In this document: positions 15,322 through 23,531 of the stretch, in pieces
Numbering within the stretch: the first letter of the stretch is position 1
How the letters are laid out: the number at the start of each line of letters is the position of its first letter
Assembly (NCBI GenBank): GCA_958437935.1
Contig: CAUBPS010000019.1
Coordinates: 1 to 44,409, forward strand
Length of the DNA: 44,409 nt
Reading direction: 5' to 3'
Source of the DNA: an uncultured Collinsella sp.
GTDB lineage: Bacteria; Actinomycetota; Coriobacteriia; Coriobacteriales; Coriobacteriaceae
Made by a program: the position numbers and the translations under genes
Notes under the pieces: generated by a model
Told to the model about the DNA's origin: nothing
What the model saw: only the letters and a program-made list of their open reading frames with translations
The model's database searches: none

Positions 15322-16452
15322 ATGCAGATCAAGGATTTCGCCGTCGAGCAGTGGATGAACGAGTGGGAGACCAAGTGCACCCACAACGTTGCAGAGACGT
15401 GCGTCTACTCCCTCACGCTCGACCAGCTGTTCGAGCATACGAACACTGACAAGAAGGCGTGGCTCGATAGCCTGTGCTCGCGCCGATTCACCTACGGAGA
15501 CATCGAGGGGCAGCCCGGCTTCCTCGAGGGGGTCGCGCGTCTCTATAAGACGGTCGAGCCCGGGCATATCGTGCCCACGCACGGCGCGACCGGTGCCAAC
15601 TCCCTGGTTATTTCCACGCTCGTCGAACCGGGCGATCACGTAGTCTCCGTCAAGCCCACCTACCAGCAGCTTTACTCGATTCCCGAGATGTGTGGTGCGA
15701 AGGTCGATATCCTTCAGCTCGATCGCAAGAACGGCTATCACGTCGACGTCGACGCGCTCGATGCCCTGGTGACCGACGATACCAAGCTCATCTGCATCAA
15801 TAACCCGGACAACCCCACGGGCGCCCTGCTCGACACCGATACGCTCAAGGCGATTGTCGAGGTCGCACGCAAACACGACGCGTGGGTGCTCTGCGACGAG
15901 GTCTACCGTCTGCTTACTCAGACGGATGAGTACTGCGAGTCCGTGGTCGACCTGTACGACAAGGCCATCGTCACCGCATCCATGTCCAAGGTCTGGTCGT
16001 TCGCCGGCCTGCGTCTGGGCTGGGCGGTCACCAAGAGCCCGGAGCTCCGTCGTGCGCTGCTCTCGCATCGCGACTACAACCTGATTTCCGCCGGCATATT
16101 CAGCGAGTCGGTGGCGGAGCTGATTCTGGGCAACGCTTCCGTGATTCTTGAGCGCAGCCGTCGCATCGTCCGTCAGAACCTTGCTGTTCTGGAGAAGTGG
16201 GTCGAGAGCGAGCCGCACCTGTCGTTCGTCAAGCCCGAGGCGGGTACCACCGCGCTCGTGTATTACGACTACGACATCGACTCCAGGACGTTCTGCACCG
16301 ACATGATTAAGAAGTCCGGCGCACTCGTCACCCCGGGTGATTGCTTCGAGGAGCCCAAGAGCATGCGCATCGGCTATGCATACTCCGATAACACCGATGA
16401 CCTGCAGAAGGGCCTAGATGCCATCTCCGCGTACATACGTACGCTCGAGTAG
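15322..16452 (+). CDS. PLP-dependent aminotransferase, class I/II
   Basis: A 376-residue fold-type I aminotransferase. Substrate-loop features include GATGANSLVI, the INNPDNPTGALLD motif, the cofactor-binding VLCDEVYRLL strand, and the PLP-lysine motif SMSKVWSFAGLRLGW. The extended N-terminus resembles aminotransferases of amino-acid catabolism and non-proteinogenic amino-acid synthesis; the exact substrate is unknown. AAGGAAAGG precedes the ATG. Co-transcription with the cyclodeaminase-like gene suggests successive steps on one amino acid, for example transamination of a diamino acid whose cyclic imine is handled by the partner. This is inference. Confidence 0.88.
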   Translation: MQIKDFAVEQWMNEWETKCTHNVAETCVYSLTLDQLFEHTNTDKKAWLDSLCSRRFTYGDIEGQPGFLEGVARLYKTVEPGHIVPTHGATGANSLVISTLVEPGDHVVSVKPTYQQLYSIPEMCGAKVDILQLDRKNGYHVDVDALDALVTDDTKLICINNPDNPTGALLDTDTLKAIVEVARKHDAWVLCDEVYRLLTQTDEYCESVVDLYDKAIVTASMSKVWSFAGLRLGWAVTKSPELRRALLSHRDYNLISAGIFSESVAELILGNASVILERSRRIVRQNLAVLEKWVESEPHLSFVKPEAGTTALVYYDYDIDSRTFCTDMIKKSGALVTPGDCFEEPKSMRIGYAYSDNTDDLQKGLDAISAYIRTLE

Positions 16453-16472
16453 AGGCTCGAGGTCGAAGTGAT

Positions 16473-16510
16473 GGGGCCGATCGGTTTAGGACCGGTCGGC
16501 CCCTATTTTC
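16473..16510 (+). terminator. Intrinsic terminator of the aminotransferase operon
   Basis: GGGGCCGA pairs with TCGGCCCC around an inner CGG/CCG stem and is followed by TATTTTC. Confidence 0.85.
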
Positions 16511-16544
16511 TCTCAAGACTACCGAACGCTTTTGTCACATTAGG

Positions 16545-16584
16545 TGCCCACGGGGTCGTATCGCTGCGACGCTGTGGGCATAAT
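16545..16584. promoter_or_regulatory. Inverted repeat overlapping a -10 element
   Basis: TGCCCAC (16545-16551) and GTGGGCA (16574-16580) flank an inner GTCG/CGAC dyad, and a CATAAT -10 candidate starts at 16579. It lies about 40 bases before the response regulator start and may be an autoregulatory operator. Not verified. Confidence 0.4.
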
Positions 16585-16622
16585 GGTGTGAAAGGTGCAA
16601 GTTACGCGAAATGGGAGGACAC

Positions 16623-17294
16623 ATGGCGCTGATCTATGTCGTTGAGGACGACGAGCCCATTCGTCGTGAGCTTATCGACATCCTTGCCCGCGCCGGGTTT
16701 GAAATCGAGGCCTGCGAATCGTTTGAGCATGTCTCGCGCGATATTCTCGCCGCCGCGCCCGACCTGGTGCTGCTCGACCTCACGCTTCCCGTCAAGGACG
16801 GCCAGCATATCTGCCACGAGGTTCGCCGCGAATCCGAGGTCCCCATCATCGTCCTCGCGTCGCGCACGACCGAGATCGACGAGGTCATGGCCATGACGCT
16901 CGGCGCGGACGACTTTGTTCCCAAGCCCTATAGCGCCCGTGTGCTCGTGGCGCGCATCAATGCCTTGCTGCGTCGCACCGCGGCGGCGGGCGAGCGCAGC
17001 ACGCTCGTCCACAAGGGACTGGAGATTGACCTCGCACGCTCCATGGTCACCAACACGCAAACGGGCACCAGCACCGAGCTCACCAAAAACGAGCTGCGTA
17101 TCCTCTCGCTGCTTCTGAGCCGCGCGGGCAAGATCGTTTCGCGCTCGGCCATCATGCAGGACCTGTGGGACTCCGACGCCTTTGTGGACGACAATACGCT
17201 CACCGTCAACATCAACCGCCTGCGTACCACGCTCGAAAAAATCGGCATCAAGGGGTATTTGACCACGCATCGCGGCCAGGGCTATTCGGTCTAG
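16623..17294 (+). CDS. OmpR/BceR-like response regulator
   Basis: A 223-residue regulator with receiver acidic residues E8/D9/D10, phospho-acceptor Asp52 (LVLLDLTLP), Lys101 (DDFVPKPYS) and a winged-helix output domain ending TTHRGQGYSV. A GGGAGG ribosome site lies 6 bases upstream of ATG 16623; an in-frame ATG 12 bases earlier overlaps that site and is unlikely. The sequence and the short kinase that follows (9-base gap) resemble BceR/BraR regulators that control peptide-antibiotic efflux. No BceAB transporter is adjacent. Confidence 0.92.
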   Translation: MALIYVVEDDEPIRRELIDILARAGFEIEACESFEHVSRDILAAAPDLVLLDLTLPVKDGQHICHEVRRESEVPIIVLASRTTEIDEVMAMTLGADDFVPKPYSARVLVARINALLRRTAAAGERSTLVHKGLEIDLARSMVTNTQTGTSTELTKNELRILSLLLSRAGKIVSRSAIMQDLWDSDAFVDDNTLTVNINRLRTTLEKIGIKGYLTTHRGQGYSV

Positions 17295-17303
17295 GGGCCG
17301 GCT

Positions 17304-18347
17304 ATGTCGTTTGGCAAGTTCTTTAAAGATGCGCTGCTTCCCGTCGCCGTGTGGACGTGCGGCGTGCTGCTGAGCTGCTTTGTGCTGACGGTCGCCGGCG
17401 CACCCGTTTCCATCGTGGTCGTGGCGGTTGGCGTGTCCTTCATCTTTGGCATGCTCGGCATCGTGATCGAGTACGCGCGCCGTCGTCGATTTTTGCACCA
17501 GCTGGAGCGCGCGGCCGAGGAGCTGGAAAGCCCCGCATGGGTGCAGGAGATGGTGCAGTGCCCGACTTATGCCGAGGGCGAGCTCGAGTACGAGGTCTTG
17601 CGCCGGGTGGGCAAAGCCGCTTGTGACGAGGTTGCCGAAGGCAGGCGCCAGACCGATGACTATCGCGACTATATCGAGAGCTGGGTCCACGAGGCCAAGC
17701 TGCCTCTGGCGGCAGCCCATCTGATTTTGGAAAACCTGGACGGCAGCGAAGATGATCTGTCGCGCGTAGATGACCTCGGTCGCGAGCTTGCCCGCGTGGA
17801 GCGCTATATCGATCAAGCGCTGTACTACGCGCGCTCGGAAGTCGTGGAACGCGACTACCTGATTCGCCGCTGGGACCTTAAGACCTTGGTGACGGGCGCG
17901 ATTAAAGCCAACGCGCGCGAGCTCATTGCGGCGCATGTGGCCCCGGTGTGCGAGAACCTCGACTTCGAGGTCTTTACCGACGAGAAGTGGCTCGAGTTTA
18001 TTCTGGGCCAGCTCATTCAGAACAGCATTAAATATGCGTGCGAGGACGGCGCGAAGATCGTGTTTTCGGGCGCGTTGCTGGACGAGGGCCTGGCAAGCGA
18101 GCGCATCGAGCTTACCGTTGCGGACAACGGCTGCGGCGTGAGCGCGGCCGACCTGCCGCGTGTGTTCGAGAAGGGTTTTACCGGCGACAACGGCCGCACC
18201 ACCAAGCGTGCAACGGGCATCGGCCTCTACCTGGTGGCGCGCCTGTGCTCCAAGATGGGCATCGACGTCACCGCGGCATCGGAGCCGGGCGAAGGCTTCG
18301 TCGTAACATTCGCCTTCTCAACCAACAAGTTCCAATATTTCGAGTAG
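17304..18347 (+). CDS. Intramembrane-sensing (BceS-like) histidine kinase
   Basis: A 347-residue kinase with two closely spaced transmembrane segments (about residues 9-29 and 34-56) and almost no extracellular loop, the hallmark of intramembrane-sensing kinases. The phospho-acceptor is His129 in YIESWVHEAKLPLAAAHL, which has the BceS-type HE-x-K-x-P box. N box LIQNSIKYA, G box VADNGCGVS and the FEKGFTGDNGR ATP lid follow. BceS kinases normally sense peptide antibiotics through a BceAB ABC transporter; none is present here. Direct repeats and terminators follow the gene. Confidence 0.92.
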   Translation: MSFGKFFKDALLPVAVWTCGVLLSCFVLTVAGAPVSIVVVAVGVSFIFGMLGIVIEYARRRRFLHQLERAAEELESPAWVQEMVQCPTYAEGELEYEVLRRVGKAACDEVAEGRRQTDDYRDYIESWVHEAKLPLAAAHLILENLDGSEDDLSRVDDLGRELARVERYIDQALYYARSEVVERDYLIRRWDLKTLVTGAIKANARELIAAHVAPVCENLDFEVFTDEKWLEFILGQLIQNSIKYACEDGAKIVFSGALLDEGLASERIELTVADNGCGVSAADLPRVFEKGFTGDNGRTTKRATGIGLYLVARLCSKMGIDVTAASEPGEGFVVTFAFSTNKFQYFE

Positions 18348-18375
18348 TCGGGCCGTCTTGCGGTGCGGACGGCAA

Positions 18376-18432
18376 TGTTCCCGAACGTGAACATAGCTAA
18401 GGCAATTGGCGCTATGTTCCCGAACGTGAACA
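18376..18432. repeat. Direct repeat pair TGTTCCCGAACGTGAACA
   Basis: An identical 18-mer occurs at 18376-18393 and 18415-18432, 39 bases apart start to start. Each copy is a dyad (TGTTC-N8-GAACA). Located just after the BceS-like gene. Confidence 0.75.
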
Positions 18433-18489
18433 CAACTATGGGGGCTCAAATGAATCCCCCATAACAAAAACGTGTCGCCCCAAACAAAA

Positions 18490-18523
18490 CGTGCCGCCCC
18501 AAACGGGGCGGCACGCCATTTTT
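18490..18523. terminator. Bidirectional intrinsic terminator
   Basis: An 11-bp perfect stem CGTGCCGCCCC / GGGGCGGCACG with loop AAAC. T tracts follow on the plus strand (CCATTTTT) and, read the other way, TTTTGTTT, so it can serve both the kinase gene and convergent uspA. Confidence 0.9.
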
Positions 18524-18556
18524 CCATCAGACAACTCGTTGAAGCAAGGCTGCGAA

Positions 18557-18649
18557 GGCCGCGGGGCCGGGAGGGGTTTCCTAAGGGCACATCCCGCAGC
18601 CGCAACGCGGCGAGGACGTGCCCGTGGAAACCCCGCAGGCCCCGCGGCC
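18557..18649. repeat. Large nested inverted repeat downstream of uspA
   Basis: Three paired blocks nest in order: 18557-18568 with 18638-18649 (12 bp), 18573-18581 with 18626-18634 (9 bp), and 18585-18590 with 18618-18623 (6 bp). The apex holds a small CCGC/GCGG hairpin. It begins 13 bases after the uspA stop on the minus strand. Confidence 0.8.
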
Positions 18650-18662
18650 GGTGGGAGCAACG

Positions 18663-19100
18663 CTACTTCACGACTAAGATGTCGCAGTCCGTATTGCGCA
18701 GCAGGAACGTCGAAATCGAACCCAGCAGCGCATACTTGATCGAGGACAGGCCGCGGGCGCCGCAGAGCACCAGGTCGGGCTTAACCACGTCGAGCATCTC
18801 GTCCTTAAGCGTCTCGCGAATGCGGCCGGCGCGAATCATGACCTCGACCTCGGGGATGTCGGGATTGGCCTTAGCCTCTTCGAGCTGCTTGGCGATGGAG
18901 TTCTTAAACGCCTCCTCTAGGCCGTTGACCAGATCGACCGGATAGGAACCGGCGCTCTCGAGTGCCGTGGAATCGATAACGTGGCCGATGATTAGCTTGG
19001 CGCCGTTGTTCGCGGCGACCTTGATGGCGCGTGCGAGCACAAAATCCTGCTGCTCAGTACCGTCGAGTGAAACAAATACCTTGGTGTAGCCCTCGTTCAT
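18663..19100 (-). CDS. Universal stress protein (UspA family)
   Basis: A 145-residue single-domain Usp. The N-terminus KVFVSLDGTEQQDFVLARAI carries the Asp of the ATP-binding region, and the C-terminal part DLVLCGARGLSSIKYALLGSIS contains the G-x-x-G-x9-G-S/T nucleotide-binding signature in modified form, ending TDCDILVVK. Usp proteins support survival under stress and stasis; their biochemical role varies. GGAGG precedes the ATG. Divergent from uppP. Its downstream region holds the large stem-loop and the shared terminator. Confidence 0.92.
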   Translation of the reverse strand: MNEGYTKVFVSLDGTEQQDFVLARAIKVAANNGAKLIIGHVIDSTALESAGSYPVDLVNGLEEAFKNSIAKQLEEAKANPDIPEVEVMIRAGRIRETLKDEMLDVVKPDLVLCGARGLSSIKYALLGSISTFLLRNTDCDILVVK

Positions 19101-19347
19101 GGTTTCCTCCTTGGTCTATCGCACGGGCGCGGGGCTCGTGCGTCGGGCGGGCGCGGGCGCGTTGGCCGCCGGACACTTTATCTTGTTGCAGTTATACCCA
19201 AGGATTTCGGTTTGACCGCTCGCAATTCTGTGAACGGACGAGTTTTTTGGTAAGGGTAGGCGCAGGCGCGCCCGAACGGTTGATAATGGGACATCGCCCG
19301 CACCGTCCGCAGAACAATATCGGCGGGTGTCTAACGAGGGGGTCCCT

Positions 19348-20328
19348 TTGGATATCATCGAGCTTCTAAAATCTGCCTTCATGGGCCTGGTCGAGGGCAT
19401 CACCGAATGGCTGCCTGTTTCGTCGACCGGTCACATGATCTTGGTGGACGAGTTCGTCAAGATGAACGTGAGCGAGACGTTCTGGAATATGTTCCTGGTT
19501 GTGATTCAGCTCGGCGCCATTCTGGCCGTCTGTGTGCTGTTCTTCCATGAGCTCAACCCGTTCTCGCCCAGCAAGGGTAAGGAGGGCCGTCGCGACACCT
19601 GGGTGCTGTGGGGCAAGATTGTGCTCGGCTGCATTCCCGCCGCGGCGATCGGCCTGCCGCTCAACGACTGGATGGAGGAGCATTTCTACAATGCTCCCGT
19701 CGTGGCGCTGGCGCTCATTGTGTACGGCGTGCTGTTTATCGTGATCGAGAACTGGCGCGCGAACAAGCGCGAGGAAATGGCCGTTGCCGGTTCGTTTGGT
19801 TCGCGTGCTGTGGTGTCGGGTGGACGTCCCGCCGGTGCGCACTTTGCGGCGCCCGCCGCGGCTACCGCTGAGGATGAGGGCGATGACGAGGATCTGGACT
19901 TTGGTTCCATCACCACGCTCGAGGACCTGAGTTGGAAGACCGCACTGGGCATCGGATGCTTCCAGGTGCTCTCGCTGATTCCGGGCACGTCGCGCTCCGG
20001 TTCCACCATCATCGGCGGCCTGCTTTTGGGCTGCACGCGTTCGGTGGCGTCCAAGTTTACGTTCTTCCTGGCCATCCCTGTCATGTTTGGCGCGAGTGCG
20101 CTCAAGCTGGTCAAGTATTTCATCAAGGGCGGTACGTTCGGTGCCAACGAGGTCGCCATCCTGGGCGTGGGCTGCGTTGTGGCCTTTGTGGTTTCGCTCA
20201 TCGCCATCAAGTGGCTTATGGGCTTCGTCCGCCGTCACGACTTCAAGTGCTTCGGCGTCTACCGCATCATTCTGGGCATCGTGGTGCTTGCGTACTTCTT
20301 CGTCTTGGAGCCTATGCTCGGCCTGTAA
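19348..20328 (+). CDS. uppP: Undecaprenyl-diphosphatase
   Basis: A 326-residue integral membrane phosphatase that recycles undecaprenyl pyrophosphate to the monophosphate carrier of peptidoglycan synthesis. Motifs are GLVEGITEWLPVSSTGHM and the second conserved box IPGTSRSGSTIIGGLLLG. The start is a TTG at 19348: it has GAGGGGG 6 bases upstream and gives the family N-terminus (M)DIIELLKSAFMGLVEG, while the longer GTG ORF from 19327 has no good site. About 55 residues of soluble, Gly/Ala/Asp/Glu-rich sequence (roughly 140-195) interrupt the protein between the two halves, which is larger than in most homologues. Confidence 0.95.
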   Translation: MDIIELLKSAFMGLVEGITEWLPVSSTGHMILVDEFVKMNVSETFWNMFLVVIQLGAILAVCVLFFHELNPFSPSKGKEGRRDTWVLWGKIVLGCIPAAAIGLPLNDWMEEHFYNAPVVALALIVYGVLFIVIENWRANKREEMAVAGSFGSRAVVSGGRPAGAHFAAPAAATAEDEGDDEDLDFGSITTLEDLSWKTALGIGCFQVLSLIPGTSRSGSTIIGGLLLGCTRSVASKFTFFLAIPVMFGASALKLVKYFIKGGTFGANEVAILGVGCVVAFVVSLIAIKWLMGFVRRHDFKCFGVYRIILGIVVLAYFFVLEPMLGL

Positions 20329-20343
20329 CTTGGTTGACGCTGC

Positions 20344-20443
20344 GCGGCGGCCAGAACGACAACTTGTCATTCAAAGAGGGTGGCATGACCAAAAGGTCTA
20401 TGCCGCCCTCTTTTCATGCCAATTTGTTCGTTCTGGCCGCCGC
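20344..20443. repeat. Nested inverted repeat with internal terminator, downstream of uppP
   Basis: Outer 16-bp perfect arms (20344-20359 and 20428-20443) enclose a second stem-loop. The inner stem (20373-20390 with 20395-20413, loop AAAA, one bulge and one G-T pair) ends in TTTT and is a strong intrinsic terminator for uppP. The whole structure starts 15 bases after the uppP stop. Confidence 0.85.
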
Positions 20444-20531
20444 TCGCTGCCGTTGCCGTGACATCGGTGGCTCCATTGCACCAAATCCGCTGGGGCGGGC
20501 CTGACGGTGGCGCACGGAGTCGTGGTGTGAT

Positions 20532-20562
20532 TTGCGTCGGTGTCCGCGCGGCTCGGTATACT
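20532..20562 (+). promoter_or_regulatory. Promoter of pcrA
   Basis: TTGCGT (20532-20537) and TATACT (20557-20562) are separated by 19 bases and lie 61 bases upstream of the pcrA ATG. Spacing is slightly long. Confidence 0.45.
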
Positions 20563-20623
20563 GGTACGGCTCAAACTATGGCGCCGCCCGCAGGCGCGCC
20601 GTCCGTCAGATGAGGAGTCGCCC

Positions 20624-23524
20624 ATGACCCAGCCCCTGCCCTGGGAAAAGAACGCCACGGTACCCGTTCCGCCCGCGCCGGAACCCGTGCCGTTCGATGC
20701 ATACACCGCCCCCGCTGCGCCGGAGCCCGAGCTCGTTCCGCTCGACATCTACGACGCTCCCGTGCCGTCGCCCAAGCCCGCCAAGCCGCTCGTCGACATC
20801 GACAGCCTTAATCCCGCCCAGCGCGAGGCCGTCCTGACCACCGAGGGCCCGTTGCTGGTGCTCGCCGGCGCCGGCTCGGGCAAGACCCGCGTCTTGACCT
20901 TCCGCATCGCACATATGCTCGGCGATCTGGGCGTTAAGCCTTGGCAGGTTCTTGCCATCACGTTTACCAACAAGGCCGCGGCAGAGATGCGCGAGCGTCT
21001 GGCAGCGCTCATCCCCAGCGGCACCCGCGGTATGTGGGTGTGCACCTTCCATGCCATGTGTGTGCGCATGCTGCGCGAGGACGCCGACCTGCTGGGCTAC
21101 ACCGGCCAGTTCACCATCTACGATGACGATGACTCAAAGCGCATGGTGCGTGACATTATGCAGGCGCTCGGCATCGAGCAAAAGCAGTTCCCCATCAACA
21201 TGATCCGCAGCAAGATCAGCTCGGCCAAAAACGCCATGATCGGCCCCGAGGACATGCTCAAGAGCGCCGATAGCCCCAACGACAAAAAGGCCGCGCAGGT
21301 CTACCTAGAGCTGGAGCGCCGCCTGCGCGCCGCCAATGCGATGGACTTCGACGACCTGCTCGTGCGCGCGCTCGAGCTGCTGCGCACCCGTCCCGAGGTG
21401 CTCGATAAGTACCAAGAGCGCTTCCGCTACATTAGCGTCGACGAGTATCAGGACACCAACCACGTCCAGTACGAGATCGCCAACCTGCTGGCCGCCAAGT
21501 ACCAAAACCTCATGGTCGTAGGCGACGATGACCAGTCCATTTATAGCTGGCGTGGCGCCGACATCACCAACATCTTGGACTTTGAGAAGGACTTTAAAAA
21601 CTGCAAGACCGTCAAGCTGGAGCAGAACTATCGTTCCACGGGTCACATCCTGAGCGCCGCCAACGCCGTGGTGCGCCACAACTCGCAGCGCAAGGACAAG
21701 CGCCTGTTTACGGCCGAGGGCGATGGCGAGAAGATCCAGGCCTTCCAGGCGAGCGATGAGCGCGACGAGGGCCGCTGGATTGCCGGTGAGATCGAGAAGC
21801 TGCACTCCAAGGGCACGAGCTACGACGACATCGCCGTGTTCTACCGTACCAACGCCCAGTCGCGTATTCTCGAAGATATGTTCCTGCGCGCGGGCGTGCC
21901 CTACAAGATTGTGGGCGGCACGCGATTCTTCGACCGTGCCGAGATCCGCGACGTCATGGCCTACCTCAAGATGATCGTGAACCCGGCCGACGAGATGAGC
22001 GTCAAGCGCGTCATCAACACACCTCGCCGTGGTATCGGCTCCACCTCGATCCAAAAGATCGAGCAGCTGGCGCGCGACAACCGCTGCTCGTTCTTCCAGG
22101 CCTGCGAGATCGCGTGCGCCGAGACCGGTATGTTTAGCGCCAAGGTGCGCAATGGCCTGTCGAGCTTTGTGTCGCTGGTGCGCGAGGGTCGCCGCATGGA
22201 CGGCGAGCTCAAGGACGTTGTCGAGATGATTGTCGATAAGACGGGCCTACTGCAGGCTTTCCGCGCCGAGGGCACCATGGAGTCCGAGAGCCGCGCCGAG
22301 AACATCCAGGAATTCCTGGGCGTCGCCGCCGAATTTGAGGAGACGCACGAGGATATCGAAGGTACGCTCGAGAGCTTGGAAGAGCTGCGCGCTGCCGGTG
22401 TTGCCGATGTGCCTGCTAGCGCCGAGCCCGAGCCTGTCGTGGTGAGCGCGCCTGCGCCCGAACCGGGGCCATCTGCCCCGGTATCCTCGTTTGAGGCGCT
22501 CGTTGGCGCGCGTGACGCCGCGGGCTCCAATCCGCTCGATAGCTTGGCCGCTCCGGCGCTGTCTCCGCAGGATGCCCTGGCCGCCGCCATCGCGGGCAAC
22601 GCGTATGCCGCGCCGACGGAGATGCCGGCGGGTGCCGTGCATGCCGACGAGATCGAGCGCACCTACGGTCCGCTCACCTGTAAGGCGCTGCCGGCGCTCA
22701 TGGAGTGGCTGGCCCTGCGCTCCGACTTGGATTCCCTGGCCGGCGAGACGCATGCCATTACCATGATGACCATCCACTCCGCCAAGGGCCTGGAGTTCCC
22801 GGCGGTGTTCGTGGCCGGCATGGAGGAGGGTATCTTCCCGCACGTGCACGACTTTGGCGGTAGTGACGATCCGGGCAAGCTCGAGGAGGAGCGTCGCTTG
22901 GCCTACGTCGCCATCACGCGTGCTCGCAAGCGCCTGTTCCTGACCTATGCGGCCACGCGTCGCACCTACGGCTCGACCTCTGCCAACCCGCGCTCGCGCT
23001 TCCTCAACGAGATTCCGTTTGAGGATATCGAGTTTAGCGGCATCGGTTCTGCCGGTTTTGAGGGCACGGGCTGGGAGAAACGCGGCGACCGACACGGCAC
23101 CTTTGGATCGGGTATGGGCTCGGACATGTATGGCGGCAAGGTGTTTGGTTCGCATACGCGCTCGACCGGCGGTTCTGGTTCACGTGGTGGATCGAGCTTT
23201 GACGATTTCTTTGGCGGCAGCAGCTACGGGACCGAGCGCCATCGTGGGGTTTCGCCCGATGCCGGCCGTGTTGCCTCGACCTTTGGTTCGGGTGCGCCGC
23301 GAGCCAAAAAGCCGTCGTCCAAGGTGTCCCCGACGGTGGAGCGCAAGGTCGATCGTGCCAGCGCATCGCAGGACTTTGCCGCGGGCGATACCGTGAGCCA
23401 CAAGACTTTTGGCACGGGTACCGTGCTCTCGGTCGTCGGAGACATGATCGAGGTCCAATTCGAAAAGACCGGCCAGACCAAAAAGCTTATGAAGGGCTTT
23501 GCTCCGATCGTCAAGCTGTCGTGA
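20624..23524 (+). CDS. pcrA: ATP-dependent DNA helicase PcrA/UvrD
   Basis: A 966-residue superfamily 1A helicase. A Pro/Glu-rich N-terminal extension of about 60 residues precedes SLNPAQREAV (Q motif) and Walker A AGAGSGKTR (about 81-89). Motif II is VDEYQDTN, motif III GDDDQSIYSWRGA, motif IV EQNYRST, motif V MTIHSAKGLEFPAVFVAGM, motif VI YVAITRARKRL. The C-terminus is a Gly/Ser-rich linker plus the PcrA Tudor-like module (HKTFGTGTVLSVVGDMIEV). An Ala/Pro-rich insert of about 100 residues lies before motif V. Acts in DNA repair and conflict resolution. AGGAG precedes ATG 20624. Confidence 0.97.
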   Translation: MTQPLPWEKNATVPVPPAPEPVPFDAYTAPAAPEPELVPLDIYDAPVPSPKPAKPLVDIDSLNPAQREAVLTTEGPLLVLAGAGSGKTRVLTFRIAHMLGDLGVKPWQVLAITFTNKAAAEMRERLAALIPSGTRGMWVCTFHAMCVRMLREDADLLGYTGQFTIYDDDDSKRMVRDIMQALGIEQKQFPINMIRSKISSAKNAMIGPEDMLKSADSPNDKKAAQVYLELERRLRAANAMDFDDLLVRALELLRTRPEVLDKYQERFRYISVDEYQDTNHVQYEIANLLAAKYQNLMVVGDDDQSIYSWRGADITNILDFEKDFKNCKTVKLEQNYRSTGHILSAANAVVRHNSQRKDKRLFTAEGDGEKIQAFQASDERDEGRWIAGEIEKLHSKGTSYDDIAVFYRTNAQSRILEDMFLRAGVPYKIVGGTRFFDRAEIRDVMAYLKMIVNPADEMSVKRVINTPRRGIGSTSIQKIEQLARDNRCSFFQACEIACAETGMFSAKVRNGLSSFVSLVREGRRMDGELKDVVEMIVDKTGLLQAFRAEGTMESESRAENIQEFLGVAAEFEETHEDIEGTLESLEELRAAGVADVPASAEPEPVVVSAPAPEPGPSAPVSSFEALVGARDAAGSNPLDSLAAPALSPQDALAAAIAGNAYAAPTEMPAGAVHADEIERTYGPLTCKALPALMEWLALRSDLDSLAGETHAITMMTIHSAKGLEFPAVFVAGMEEGIFPHVHDFGGSDDPGKLEEERRLAYVAITRARKRLFLTYAATRRTYGSTSANPRSRFLNEIPFEDIEFSGIGSAGFEGTGWEKRGDRHGTFGSGMGSDMYGGKVFGSHTRSTGGSGSRGGSSFDDFFGGSSYGTERHRGVSPDAGRVASTFGSGAPRAKKPSSKVSPTVERKVDRASASQDFAAGDTVSHKTFGTGTVLSVVGDMIEVQFEKTGQTKKLMKGFAPIVKLS

Positions 23525-23531
23525 TCCCGGC

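Larger units (their letters stand above)
18348..18662. other. Convergent intergenic region rich in structures
   Basis: Between the kinase gene and convergent uspA lie a pair of direct repeats (18376-18432), a GGGGG/CCCCC hairpin (18441-18461), a bidirectional terminator (18490-18523) and a large nested stem-loop (18557-18649). No gene seen. Confidence 0.6.

Noticed and set aside
14950..16218. 422-residue open frame on the minus strand under the aminotransferase operon
   Set aside because: Antisense shadow with biased composition and no ribosome site; both plus-strand enzymes have conserved motifs.
18348..18662. Small gene in the kinase-uspA gap
   Set aside because: Short open frames there overlap the stem-loops and terminator and lack ribosome sites.
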